DNA from: SZUA-36 sp963774415
GTDB taxonomy: Bacteria; Pseudomonadota; Gammaproteobacteria; Xanthomonadales; SZUA-36
DNA: 64,000 bases
Direction: 5' to 3'
Assembly: GCA_963774415.1 (NCBI GenBank)
Contig: CAVZEU010000005.1
Span: 1-64,000 of the forward strand
In this document: one piece after another, positions 1 to 7,979 of the stretch
Numbering within the stretch: the stretch's first letter is position 1
How the letters are laid out: every line of letters begins with the position of its first letter
The notes under the pieces: model-generated
What the model saw: only the letters and a program-made list of their open reading frames with translations
The model's database searches: none
What the model was told of the DNA's origin: nothing
Translations under genes and position numbers: made by a program

Positions 1-12
1 CCCCGCAGATTT

Positions 13-861
13 TTATGGTTGCGCCACGCATAGCACACCGCCGGTATCGTCGTAAGAACAGGTCACATGAGCGGGCGGTGGACTGGTTTCCCCGTTGATA
101 GTAACGTTGAGGAACCGAATGTATTCGATCCACTCACTGATGGACCCTGTCAGATTATCGAACCGCTCGCCCGCAAGGTGGCTCGCGCGTTGAGGAATCG
201 GGTTGCCGTTTTGGTCCGTCGCCGTGTTGTCGATCGGGCTGACATGCATATAGGGATAACCGTCAACGATATTGATCATATGTGTGATCTCATATTGCTG
301 GGTGGAACCGTCAGGAAACTGCACTACTATATAGTAAGCATCAAACTTTAAGTCTATTACCGGGATGGTTTTTGCGACCGCCGCCGAGACATAGGTATTG
401 GCCTTCATGTTCACATCTTTCCAGAAGGGTAAATCAAGCATGTAGTCGAGAATGTGCTGATTGGCGGCGGCGGGCCACATCAATGCGCCGGCAGAGGATC
501 GCTGAGGAAAATCCGGCGGAAGTACCAGGCGCTTCCCGGCAGCATCATTAACACCCTGAATATAAGACGCCCAAGCGTCTTTAACGTCCTGTTCCACATT
601 GAGTTCATAAGCTTCTTTGAGAATGCTGAAGGGCCGGGAGTCCTCCCGGTAGGTATCTACCCGAAACTTGCTGACGCTCTTTGCGGCTTTGTTAAAGACG
701 TAAATGATGTCCGTTCCAACATTAGCCACGTTGGTGGCTGCCGTTGATGTTTCCATGGAATTGCATCCGTTGCAGTAGGTCGCATTCACGCTTGCTATCA
801 CATTGCCGGTGACAAAAAGCGAAGTACAAATTGCCATTACTGGCAAGGCAGTTGTCTTCAT
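13..861 (-). CDS. secreted hypothetical protein
   Basis: A 282-residue protein that I do not recognise. Residues 1-23 form a plausible Sec signal peptide: Met-Lys start, hydrophobic core, and a cut near V-I-A-S. The mature part has a CNGC pair near residues 30-33 and another Cys pair at the C terminus, so a periplasmic or extracellular disulfide-bonded protein is likely. The remainder is mixed alpha/beta with no motif I can name. An AAGGAGGGGG-like purine run just upstream of the start on the coding strand fits a strong ribosome binding site. A 12-base homopolymer lies 57 bp upstream and may fall in the promoter. The gene is alone at the contig edge, so its operon context is unknown. Confidence 0.6.
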   Translation of the reverse strand: MKTTALPVMAICTSLFVTGNVIASVNATYCNGCNSMETSTAATNVANVGTDIIYVFNKAAKSVSKFRVDTYREDSRPFSILKEAYELNVEQDVKDAWASYIQGVNDAAGKRLVLPPDFPQRSSAGALMWPAAANQHILDYMLDLPFWKDVNMKANTYVSAAVAKTIPVIDLKFDAYYIVVQFPDGSTQQYEITHMINIVDGYPYMHVSPIDNTATDQNGNPIPQRASHLAGERFDNLTGSISEWIEYIRFLNVTINGETSPPPAHVTCSYDDTGGVLCVAQP

Positions 862-917
862 CAGGAACCCCCTCCTTCAATGAATTGAAAATATTGATTG
901 GCGGCTAGAAATATACG

Positions 918-929
918 CCCCCCCCCCCC
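918..929. repeat. 12-base homopolymer C tract
   Basis: Twelve consecutive C (G on the coding strand of the upstream-reading gene) lie 57-68 bp before the start codon at 861. Tracts of this length slip readily in bacteria and can alter promoter spacing. They are also a common place for sequencing error. Confidence 0.8.
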
Positions 930-1000
930 GAAGTTAGTCAAACGTTAAGACACCATGCAATCGGGCAAGCTTAAGACGAAAGGGGTCACCCATTAGAGCA

Positions 1001-1148
1001 CTACGGCTTCCAGCGCGGCGCGACCAGCCGCCGCCGCCCGTCGCGGCTGAGGCTGACGCCTTCCTCGTCGAGACCGGTGCGGTCCCAGAGCTTGCAGGTC
1101 ACCTGCTTGTGCTTCTGGTCCAGCCCCTCGCAGGAATTGGTGTATTCG
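1001..1148 (-). pseudogene. fragment: 3' end of an OYE-family flavin oxidoreductase gene
   Basis: The last 48 codons read EYTNSCEGLDQ...APRWKP and match, almost residue for residue, the C terminus of the complete NADH:flavin oxidoreductase at 4326-5777 (one Val/Ile difference). The DNA match runs 1003-1148 against 4328-4473 and stops abruptly, after which the reading frame continues into unrelated sequence. No start or flavin-binding domain is present, so this is a broken copy. It lies just downstream of the IS91-type transposase gene, which points to transposition or recombination as its origin. The frame remains open upstream to 1366, but that extension is not gene-like. Confidence 0.85.
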
Positions 1149-1356
1149 AGGCGTAGGAAGTATAAACCACCTTTTTCGTGAATTTGGAAGATATACGCAC
1201 CTTCAATTGCCATTGAATAAGCACCAATCCCCCCTGCCCTGGTCAAATTCCGTCGATCCTTCCGCGCTCCTGCCGTTTTACAGCGCCCAACGTGGTCCTG
1301 AACGTCACTTTCATAGGCGCCGGCGCAGGCTGATCCCTTGGATTGAACCCCAACCA

Positions 1357-2796
1357 TCATGCCCATCCTGTATCCTCCGTTCGCCCGTCCGGCGGAGCAC
1401 GCGCACCAAACCCCGCCAAAGCCTCACGCTGCTGAACGTGCCACAGAATCTTCCGTATCAGTTTCGGCTCCTCGATGCAGGCAATCACCCGCAGCCTGCC
1501 CCCGCATGCAGGACACGATTCAATGTCGATCGCAAATACCCGCTTCAACCGCTGCGCCCAACTCATCGGCGCCAGCGGCTTGTCGCTGTCCACCCGGCCC
1601 TGCGGTCGCCGTGGCACAACTTTTTGCCGGTGCTTGAAATTGGGCGCGAATACGCCGTGAAAGCGGGTCAGGTTCAGGCGCGGCCTGGGCACCAATGCCG
1701 CCAGCCGGGCCATGAAGTCCTGCGGCTCAAGCGCCACATGCGTCGAACCGTCCCGGAAGGGCCTCCTGTAGCGATACACCACCCGGCCATGGTCATCGAC
1801 GGAAAGCCGTTTGGTCGCAATCGGTGGGCGGGTGATGTAGCGGCACAGTCGCTCCAGCTTCGAGCGCTGGTATGACTCGCACACGGTGCCGGCGTGCAAT
1901 GAAAACCCGCTGATCGTGGCCGCCAATCCCGAACCCGGTTCATCTGTCAGCGGTGGAACACTGTAAAGCGTGAGTGCTTTACGCCCCGCGTGCGGCCCGA
2001 TGGCAATCCGATAGTTGACCGAGGCGGCCTGCAGTTGATCCAGGCTGGAGCCAGTCTCAATCTGCAGCGACGGATACTCCCCCTCTGCAACCAGCACGCC
2101 GCGCCGCTCCAGCAACCTGATCACACGCCCGCTGAGGCTGTACAGCAGCCACATCAGATCGTCCAGGGTCGGTTGCCGGGCACGGTGAAAGCGTGACCGG
2201 CTACCTTCAAACAGGTAAACCCCGTCCAGGAACAGCATGTGCAGGTGCGGGTTCAGGTTCAGCGCCGAGCCGAAACGCTGGATCAGCGTGACCGTGCCGG
2301 TACGGGCGCCCGAGGCCACCGTAAACCCGCACTTGTGGATGAGAAAGGTGGATATACCACGCTGCACCACCGCCAGAACTTCGCTCAGCACCTTCGGCCT
2401 CGCCGCCAGCAGAAACCGCAGCGCAAAGGGAAAGGTCAACACGAACTGCCGCACCGGCGCCTCGGGAAACACGTGATCGACCAGGTGGGCGGCGGACTCC
2501 ACCATGCGCCGTGCTCCACAACTGGGGCAAAAACCCCTGCGCTTGCAGCTGAACGCCACCAGGTGTTCGTGGCGGCACCCATCACACTTGACCCGCAGGA
2601 AGCCGTGCTCCAGCAAACCGCACCTCAGGTAATCCTCAAACTCCTGGCGAACAAATACAGGCAAGTGGCCCCCGGAGCGCTCAATCGCCTGCACGAGTGC
2701 CGGATAATGCCTGGCAATAATGGAGTAGAGAACCGTTCGTTCGGGACGGTGCCGTTGATAGGCCGGCTGAGTGGTTAACTGGCTTGCTGGATGCAC
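1357..2796 (-). mobile_element. IS91-family transposase (Y2/HUH type)
   Basis: A 479-residue rolling-circle transposase. The N-terminal zinc-binding domain is visible as CDGC near residue 71 and CKRRGFCPSCGARRM near 88-102. The HUH-type metal site is NPHLHML near 182-188. The C-terminal half contains the conserved GTVCESYQRSKLERLCRYI stretch with the candidate catalytic tyrosines. Length and domain order match full-length IS91/IS1294-like proteins, so the gene appears intact. IS91 elements have no inverted repeats; they move from an ori end behind the gene to a ter end in front of it and can carry neighbouring DNA. I could not delimit those ends with confidence. The surrounding gene fragments fit such activity. 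Confidence 0.9.
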
Positions 2797-2902
2797 CGGG
2801 CATGACCGGAATGGGGGTCCCAGTCATGCTCCGGTGTCTCGGCTTTGTTTGTCTGCGGCAATTCGCCCCGGAAATGCGTCAGCGACTGACGCAGGTGCGA
2901 GG

Positions 2903-3188
2903 CTACATATTCCTCCGGTACTCCCCGCCCACCTCGTAAAGCGCATGGCTCATCGAGCCCAGTGAGCAACACCTGGCCGCCTCCACCAGCGCCTCGAAGG
3001 TGTTGCCGCGCTCGCGCGCGACCTGCTGCAGGTGCTCGAGCCGCGGCTTGGCCTCTTGCTCGTGGAAGCCGCGAAAGGCCTCCACGTTGGCGACCTGCTG
3101 CTGCTTCTCCGCGTCGGTCGAGCGCATCAGTTCCTGCTCGCCGCCCTCGGCGTGGGCTTCCTTGCCGCCCAGGAACGTGTTGCATCTT
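2903..3188 (-). pseudogene. fragment: C-terminal end of an IcmF-type isobutyryl-CoA mutase
   Basis: About 93 codons beginning near NTFLGGKE, continuing through ELMRSTDAEKQQQVANVEAF and ending in ALYEVGGEYRRNM. From memory this resembles the extreme C terminus of fused isobutyryl-CoA mutase (IcmF), B12-dependent enzymes of roughly 1,090 residues. Everything N-terminal (B12 domain, G-protein chaperone, most of the mutase barrel) is missing. The frame remains open to 3355, but from about 3189 it runs antisense through the neighbouring ThDP enzyme fragment and is not real coding sequence. The natural stop codon (TAG, 2903-2905) is retained. It lies immediately in front of the IS91 transposase gene. 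Confidence 0.72.
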
Positions 3189-4265
3189 AATGCGCCCGTC
3201 GCCACCACGCTGCAGGGTTTGAGCGCGTTTCCGGCCAGCCACCCGCTGCACACGGGTATGGGCTTTGGCCGCGCCGCGGTGCCGGCTGCCACGAACGCCT
3301 TTGCCCGCTGTGACTGCATGCTCGCGGTCGGTACCCGTTTCAGCGAAATCGCCACGGGCAGTTACGGCGCCGTGCCGCCAGAAAAACTGGTCCATGTCGA
3401 TATCAACCCGGACGTTTTCAGCGCCAATTACCCCACTGCGATCGCCATCGAAGGCGATGCCCGGGCCGTCCTCGGCGAACTCATGCAGGAGCTCGAAGCG
3501 CTGGTCCCGGCGCGCCAGGACGACGGCAAGCTGAAAGCCGCGATCGGGCGCGACAAGCAGGCCTATCTCGATGAATGGCTGGCCCACGACAGCCGGGAGC
3601 GCGTCAATCCCGCCCGTTTCTTCACCGAATTGCACGCACAGCTGAATGACGACGCCATCGTCGTCGCCGACGACGGCAACCACACGTATCTCGCCGCCGA
3701 ACTGCTGCCGATCGAGCACCCCCGCGGCTTCATTTCACCGACCGACTTCAATTGCATGGGTTACTGTGTACCCGCGGTCAACGGCGCCAGGCTCGCCAAC
3801 CCGGACCGGCAGGTCGTCGGTATCGTCGGCGACGGCGCCTTTTTGATGACCTGCATGGAGACCCTGACCGCCGCCTCGCTCGGACTGGGTTGCGTTTACT
3901 TCGTCTTCAACGACGGCGAGTTGTCGCAGATTTCGCAGACGCAGGAAATACCCTATAACCGCAAGACCTGCTCCGTGTTGCACGGGGTACAGCTCGAAGC
4001 CCTGGCGCAGGCCTGCGGCTGCGGCTTTGTCGCCATCGGCAGCGACGGCGGCTGCGCTGACGGGATCCGCGAGGCGCTCGCCATCGCCGCAGACGACAAG
4101 CCGGTCGTCGTCGATGTCAATATTGCTTATTCGAAACGCACGCGTTTCACCAAGGGCATCGTCAAAATCAACCTGGAGCGCTTCACGTTCGGCAACAAGG
4201 CGCGTTTTATCGGCCGTGCACTGCTGCGGAGATTGGAAAAGGGCTCAAAAAAGGGGTCAGAGTAA
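3186..4265 (+). pseudogene. 5'-truncated thiamine-diphosphate enzyme (acetolactate synthase/decarboxylase-like)
   Basis: About 359 codons covering the central domain and the ThDP-binding domain. The central part shows GMGFGRAAV and HVDINPDVF. The ThDP motif is GDGAF near 3829, followed about 25 residues later by the closing N-D-G (VFNDGELSQI). A complete enzyme has about 550 residues; the N-terminal pyrimidine-binding domain with the catalytic Glu is absent, so the product cannot be active. The open frame extends upstream to an ATG at 3000, but that part is antisense to the IcmF fragment. The last codons and the stop fall inside the palindrome at 4253-4304, so the native C terminus may be altered too. 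The substrate cannot be told. Confidence 0.8.
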
Positions 4266-4304
4266 AGGGACAGAGTACTTACTCTGTCCCTTTACTCTGA
4301 CCCC
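4253..4304. repeat. perfect 25-bp-arm palindrome (REP-like)
   Basis: Arms 4253-4277 and 4280-4304 are exact reverse complements separated by 2 bp; the core is GGGGTCAGAGTAAAGGGACA. A third partial half (ACTCTGACCCC) follows at 4311-4321. It lies between the convergent ThDP fragment and OYE gene, where a two-way terminator or a REP element mobilised by a RAYT-type transposase would both make sense. No RAYT gene is in the window. Confidence 0.85.
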
Positions 4305-4325
4305 GCCACTACTCTGACCCCACCA

Positions 4326-5777
4326 TTACGGCTTCCAGCGCGGCGCAATCAGCCGCCGCCGCCCGTCGCGGCTGAGGCTGACGCCTTCCTCGTCGAGACC
4401 GGTGCGGTCCCAGAGCTTGCAGGTCACCTGCTTGTGTTTTTGATCCAGCCCCTCGCAGGAGTTGGTGTATTCGCAGACGCGCACCTCGTCACCCCGGCCC
4501 AGCAACAGCTTCATGAACCAATCCGGGTCGGCCAGGGACTGGCGCGCAGCAGCCACCACGTCCGCCACGCCGTCGGTCAGCAACGCCTCGGCCTGTTCGA
4601 AGCCGTGGATACCGCCGGCCACGACCACGGGCGTTTCATAACCAGCCTGACGGACGGCCTTGCGGATGGCCGCCGTCGGCTCGAAATTGCGCCCGAAGGG
4701 GCCCTTTTCATCCGAAAGGTAGGACGGCATGCACTCGTAACCGCTCGGCCCGGTGTACGGGTAGGCGGCCCAACCCTGCCTGGGCTGTTTGGCGTCCTCG
4801 AACTTGCCGCCGCGGGAGACTGACAGGAAATCCATGCCGGCGCGGGCGAACTCGACCGCGAAATACTGCGCGTCGGCGACGGTGCTGCCGCCCTCGATAC
4901 AGTCTTCGCTGAGGTAGCGGCAGCCGACGACATAGTCCTCGCCAACCGCGTCCCTGACCCGCCGGTAGACCTCGAGCGGCAGCCTGGCGCGCGCTGCCGG
5001 GCCGCCGCCGTAACCGTCATCGCGGTCATTGAGCGCCGACAGGAACGAGGCCATCGTGTAGGCGTGCGCGTAATGCAGTTCCACACCGTCGATGCCGGCC
5101 TCGCGCGCGCGCACGGCGGCAGCGGCGAACAGGTCCGGCAACACCGCCGGCAACCGGCGGATATGCTCGAGGTGCATGTCGTTCACGCGTTCGCGGTAGC
5201 CGCGGCTGAGGCTCTCGTGCTCGCGCTCGGTCAGCACGCGCTGCCAGCCGTCGTCACCGAGTTCCAGCAGCGCGGAGCGAACGTCCTCCTCCGCGGCGTC
5301 CTCCAGACCGAGTGCCCGGCGGTGTGCCGGCGTGATCTCGAGGTAGCGGCCGAAGAATTTTTCCGGCGCCGGGCGCCGCCGTATCGTCAGAAAATCGATC
5401 AACTGGATCAGGAGCCGCGTGTGCCCGCCGCTGGCCTCCCGCACCACTTCCGCCAATTGCCTCAGTCCCGGGATGAAGCGGTCGTCGCCGATACGCAGCA
5501 GGGGCCCGCTCGGGATATCGCGTATCCCGGTGGCCTCGATGACCAGTGCGCCCGGCCGGCCCAACGCCATGCGCTCGTACCAATCGAGTATGTCATCGGA
5601 GACGAAACCATCCTCGCTCGCCCGCCAGGGGACCATCGCCGGCACCCAGGTGCGCTGCTCGAGACGCAGGCTGCGATACTCGAGCGGGCTGAAAAGAAGC
5701 GATTCACGCGCCGCCTGCGCCGTCGGAGACGGTCCGGGGTCCGGCTTGTGCTTGATTCGCTGTGCGGGCTTGTACAT
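4326..5777 (-). CDS. NADH:flavin oxidoreductase, Old Yellow Enzyme family
   Basis: A 483-residue (beta/alpha)8 FMN enzyme. After a basic N-terminal extension (1-30) it follows the OYE plan: FSPLEYRSLRL, the long barrel loops, the substrate-site H-Y-A-H-A-Y motif near residue 239, ALNDRDDGYGG, and the phosphate-binding VVVAGGIHG and VAAARQSLADPDW near 400-425. The C-terminal CEYTNSCEGLDQKHKQVTC part supplies extra cysteines, but the four-Cys iron-sulfur set of 2,4-dienoyl-CoA reductase is not evident. It is the last gene of the operon starting at 10262, 18 bp after a RidA relative. Neighbours (acyl-CoA dehydrogenase, aromatic-CoA monooxygenase) suggest reduction of an unsaturated or cyclic acyl-CoA intermediate; that role is inferred. 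Confidence 0.88.
   Translation of the reverse strand: MYKPAQRIKHKPDPGPSPTAQAARESLLFSPLEYRSLRLEQRTWVPAMVPWRASEDGFVSDDILDWYERMALGRPGALVIEATGIRDIPSGPLLRIGDDRFIPGLRQLAEVVREASGGHTRLLIQLIDFLTIRRRPAPEKFFGRYLEITPAHRRALGLEDAAEEDVRSALLELGDDGWQRVLTEREHESLSRGYRERVNDMHLEHIRRLPAVLPDLFAAAAVRAREAGIDGVELHYAHAYTMASFLSALNDRDDGYGGGPAARARLPLEVYRRVRDAVGEDYVVGCRYLSEDCIEGGSTVADAQYFAVEFARAGMDFLSVSRGGKFEDAKQPRQGWAAYPYTGPSGYECMPSYLSDEKGPFGRNFEPTAAIRKAVRQAGYETPVVVAGGIHGFEQAEALLTDGVADVVAAARQSLADPDWFMKLLLGRGDEVRVCEYTNSCEGLDQKHKQVTCKLWDRTGLDEEGVSLSRDGRRRLIAPRWKP
4328..4473. repeat. 146-bp direct repeat, second copy at 1003-1148
   Basis: This segment and 1003-1148 are in the same orientation and differ at only about seven positions. 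Here it is the 3' end of a complete gene; there it is a remnant. Together they bracket the 3.2-kb patch with the transposase, IcmF tail and ThDP fragment. Confidence 0.85.
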
Positions 5778-5795
5778 CAGGTCCTTGCGCGGTGT

Positions 5796-6197
5796 TCACC
5801 CGGCCGGGACCACGGCCGTGGTCTCGATTTCGACCTTGGCGGAGGATTCGATCAGCGCGGAGACCTCGACCACCGCCATGGCCGGGTAGTGCTTGCCCAT
5901 GACGGACCGCCAGGCCACGCCGATGTCCTTGACCGCCGCCAGGTATTCCGCCCGGCTGGTGATATACCAGATCATCCGGACGACGTGCTGCGGATCCGCC
6001 CCGGCCTCTGCCAGCACGGCAAGCGTGTTCTTCAGCGTCTGCTCGACCTGCGCGGCCAGCAAGTCACTGCGGATGACATGGTTTTCATCCCAGCCAATCT
6101 GCCCGGCGACGAAAACCAGGCGACCTTGCGCCGCAATACCGTTTGCATAACCGTGCGGTCTGGGCCAGCCGGCCGGCAATAGAATGTCGTGACTCAT
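5796..6197 (-). CDS. RidA (YjgF/YER057c) family protein
   Basis: A 133-residue single-domain protein of standard Rid length. Family landmarks are GRLVFVAGQIGWDE near 28-41, QVEQTLKNTLAVLAEAG and the terminal VEIETTAVV. RidA enzymes hydrolyse reactive imines/enamines using an Arg in a P-A-R motif; here the corresponding place reads YPAMAVVEV, so that Arg is missing. By what is known of the family this argues for one of the non-deaminase Rid subgroups that are often found in catabolic operons. It sits between the acyl-CoA dehydrogenase (25 bp) and the OYE-family gene (18 bp), in one transcription unit. Confidence 0.9.
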   Translation of the reverse strand: MSHDILLPAGWPRPHGYANGIAAQGRLVFVAGQIGWDENHVIRSDLLAAQVEQTLKNTLAVLAEAGADPQHVVRMIWYITSRAEYLAAVKDIGVAWRSVMGKHYPAMAVVEVSALIESSAKVEIETTAVVPAG

Positions 6198-6222
6198 CGT
6201 GTCCTCTGTTCCTGTGTTCGTG

Positions 6223-7410
6223 TCAATCAGCGGCGAAATGCCGGTATTCGTGCCGCGCGATGATCACCTTTTGCACCTCGCTGGCGCCTTCGTAAATGCG
6301 CAGCGCGCGTATTTCGCGGTACAGGCGCTCTACCGCCTGCCCGCTGGTAACGCCCTGCCCGCCGAACAGCTGAACCGCGCGGTCGATGACCTGTTGCGCC
6401 TGCTCGGTCGCATGGAGCTTGGCCATCGCCGCCTCCCGCGTGACACGGGCCTGGCCCCGGTCCTTGGCCCACGCGGAACGGTATGTCAGCAGGGCGCTGG
6501 CGTCGATGGCCAGCGCCATGTCGGCGATCGATGCCTGCGTCATCTGCAAATCCGCCAGCGGCGCGCCGAAAAGCTCGCGCTTCAAGACGTGCCCCAGCGC
6601 CTCGTCGTAGGCGCGGCGCGCAAAGCCAAGCGCCGCCGCCGCGACCGTTGTGCGGAAAACATCGAGCGTCGCCATCGCTACCTTGAAGCCCTCGCCCGGC
6701 CGCGCCAGCAACTGCTCTGCCGGGATACCGCAATTTTCGAATTTCAGCGTGCCCAGCGGGTGCGGAGCAATGATATCGATACGCTCGGTAACGCTGAGAC
6801 CAGCCGTATCCGCCGGCACCACGAAAGCGCTCAGCCCGCCCGCCCCGGGCGCCTCGCCCGTGCGCGCGAACACCGTGTAGACATCCGCCACCCCGGCGTT
6901 GGATATCCAGGTCTTCTCACCATTGAGCACAAAGCGGTCGCCCTTGAGCTCGGCGCGCGTGCTGATTGCGGCAACGTCGGAACCGGCCTGCTTTTCCGAC
7001 AACGCGAACGCGGCAACGGTCTTGCCGGCCGCGATGCCCGGCAACCACCGTGCCTGCATCCCCGCGTCCCCGAAAAGGCTGATGGGGCCACTGCCCAGGC
7101 CCTGCATCGCGAAGCAAAAATCGGCGAGTCCCGAGTAGTAGGCCAGGTGTTCGCGCAACAGGCACAGGGCGCGAACGTCGAGCGCGGCGCCATCCGCCGC
7201 ACCCTGCCGGGGGCCAGCAGGCACGGCGTGCTCGAGCCAGCCCGCGTCCCCCAGCAGCTTGACGAGCCCGCGGCAATTGGCGTCGAGGTCCGGGCCCTGC
7301 GGGTCGAGTGCGCCAGCGTTGTCCGCGCACCATTCCCGCAGTTGTCTGCCCAACCGCCGGTGTTCATCGGCAAGAAAAGGCCAGTCCAGGTAGCCCGTCT
7401 CCGCCATCAA
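6223..7410 (-). CDS. acyl-CoA dehydrogenase
   Basis: A 395-residue FAD enzyme of normal length with the expected three domains: alpha N-terminal (1-125), beta-barrel middle with FALSEKQAGSDVAAI and GEKTWISNAG (130-175), and alpha C-terminal with FGGQGVTSG and the catalytic-base segment RIYEGASEVQKVIIAR near 365-380, where the Glu before Gly is the expected base. It would oxidise an acyl-CoA to the enoyl-CoA and pass electrons to ETF. Place in the operon between MarR and a RidA relative suggests a ring-derived or dicarboxylic acyl-CoA substrate, but the sequence does not fix this. Confidence 0.93.
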   Translation of the reverse strand: MMAETGYLDWPFLADEHRRLGRQLREWCADNAGALDPQGPDLDANCRGLVKLLGDAGWLEHAVPAGPRQGAADGAALDVRALCLLREHLAYYSGLADFCFAMQGLGSGPISLFGDAGMQARWLPGIAAGKTVAAFALSEKQAGSDVAAISTRAELKGDRFVLNGEKTWISNAGVADVYTVFARTGEAPGAGGLSAFVVPADTAGLSVTERIDIIAPHPLGTLKFENCGIPAEQLLARPGEGFKVAMATLDVFRTTVAAAALGFARRAYDEALGHVLKRELFGAPLADLQMTQASIADMALAIDASALLTYRSAWAKDRGQARVTREAAMAKLHATEQAQQVIDRAVQLFGGQGVTSGQAVERLYREIRALRIYEGASEVQKVIIARHEYRHFAAD

Positions 7411-7447
7411 CTCTGCTCCGCCCGCCGAAATTCGACCGAACCGCCGT

Positions 7448-7939
7448 TCACGCCGACTCCGCCCGCGCCAGCGACAGCTTGACCTTTTGCAGCAACTCGT
7501 CGAGCACGGCCATTTCTTCCTTTTTCATGCCGGACAGCAAGTCCTTGACCCAGCGCTCGTGCGCCGACGACAGGCGCTCGAATTCCTCGCAGCCCTTGCG
7601 GCTCAGCTTGACCATGTAGGTCCGGTGATCCGCGGGGTCCCTTTTGCGTGTCACCAGCCCGTCGGCCTGTAAGCGCGAAATGATGCCGGTGATATTGCCG
7701 CTCGATACCAGCAGCCACCTGGACAGATCGCCCATGGTTTGCCCCTTGGGCTCACGCGCCAGCGCCGCCATGACATCGAAACGCGGCAGGGTGGTATCGA
7801 ATTCCGTGCGAAACCGGCTCCGAACTTCTTTTTCGATCAACTGCGACGAGGTCAGTATGCGCAGCCATATACGCAGGGCCATCTTGCGCCGGGAAGTCTG
7901 TTCCAGTTTTGCTATCGCCGTCTTGGCTTTGCTTGTCAT
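7448..7939 (-). CDS. MarR-family transcriptional regulator
   Basis: A 163-residue winged-helix regulator. The DNA-binding core is clear: RFDVMAALAREPKGQTMGDL, recognition helix SSGNITGIISRLQADGLV, and the wing KRDPADHRTYMVKLSRKG around residues 85-115. A long N-terminal helix and a C-terminal helix would form the dimer. MarR proteins in such operons commonly respond to aromatic acyl-CoA thioesters. It is encoded inside the operon it probably controls, 40 bp after the monooxygenase gene. A perfect 7-4-7 palindrome in front of the first gene (10287-10304) is the obvious candidate operator. Confidence 0.92.
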   Translation of the reverse strand: MTSKAKTAIAKLEQTSRRKMALRIWLRILTSSQLIEKEVRSRFRTEFDTTLPRFDVMAALAREPKGQTMGDLSRWLLVSSGNITGIISRLQADGLVTRKRDPADHRTYMVKLSRKGCEEFERLSSAHERWVKDLLSGMKKEEMAVLDELLQKVKLSLARAESA

Positions 7940-7979
7940 GTCAGTCTCACTGCATCATATCGGGGCCAGTTGGCAGGCC

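Noticed and set aside
3000..3185. N-terminal extension of the ThDP enzyme frame
   Set aside because: This stretch is antisense to the IcmF fragment and reads as Ser/Arg/Cys-rich noise; real homology begins near 3186.
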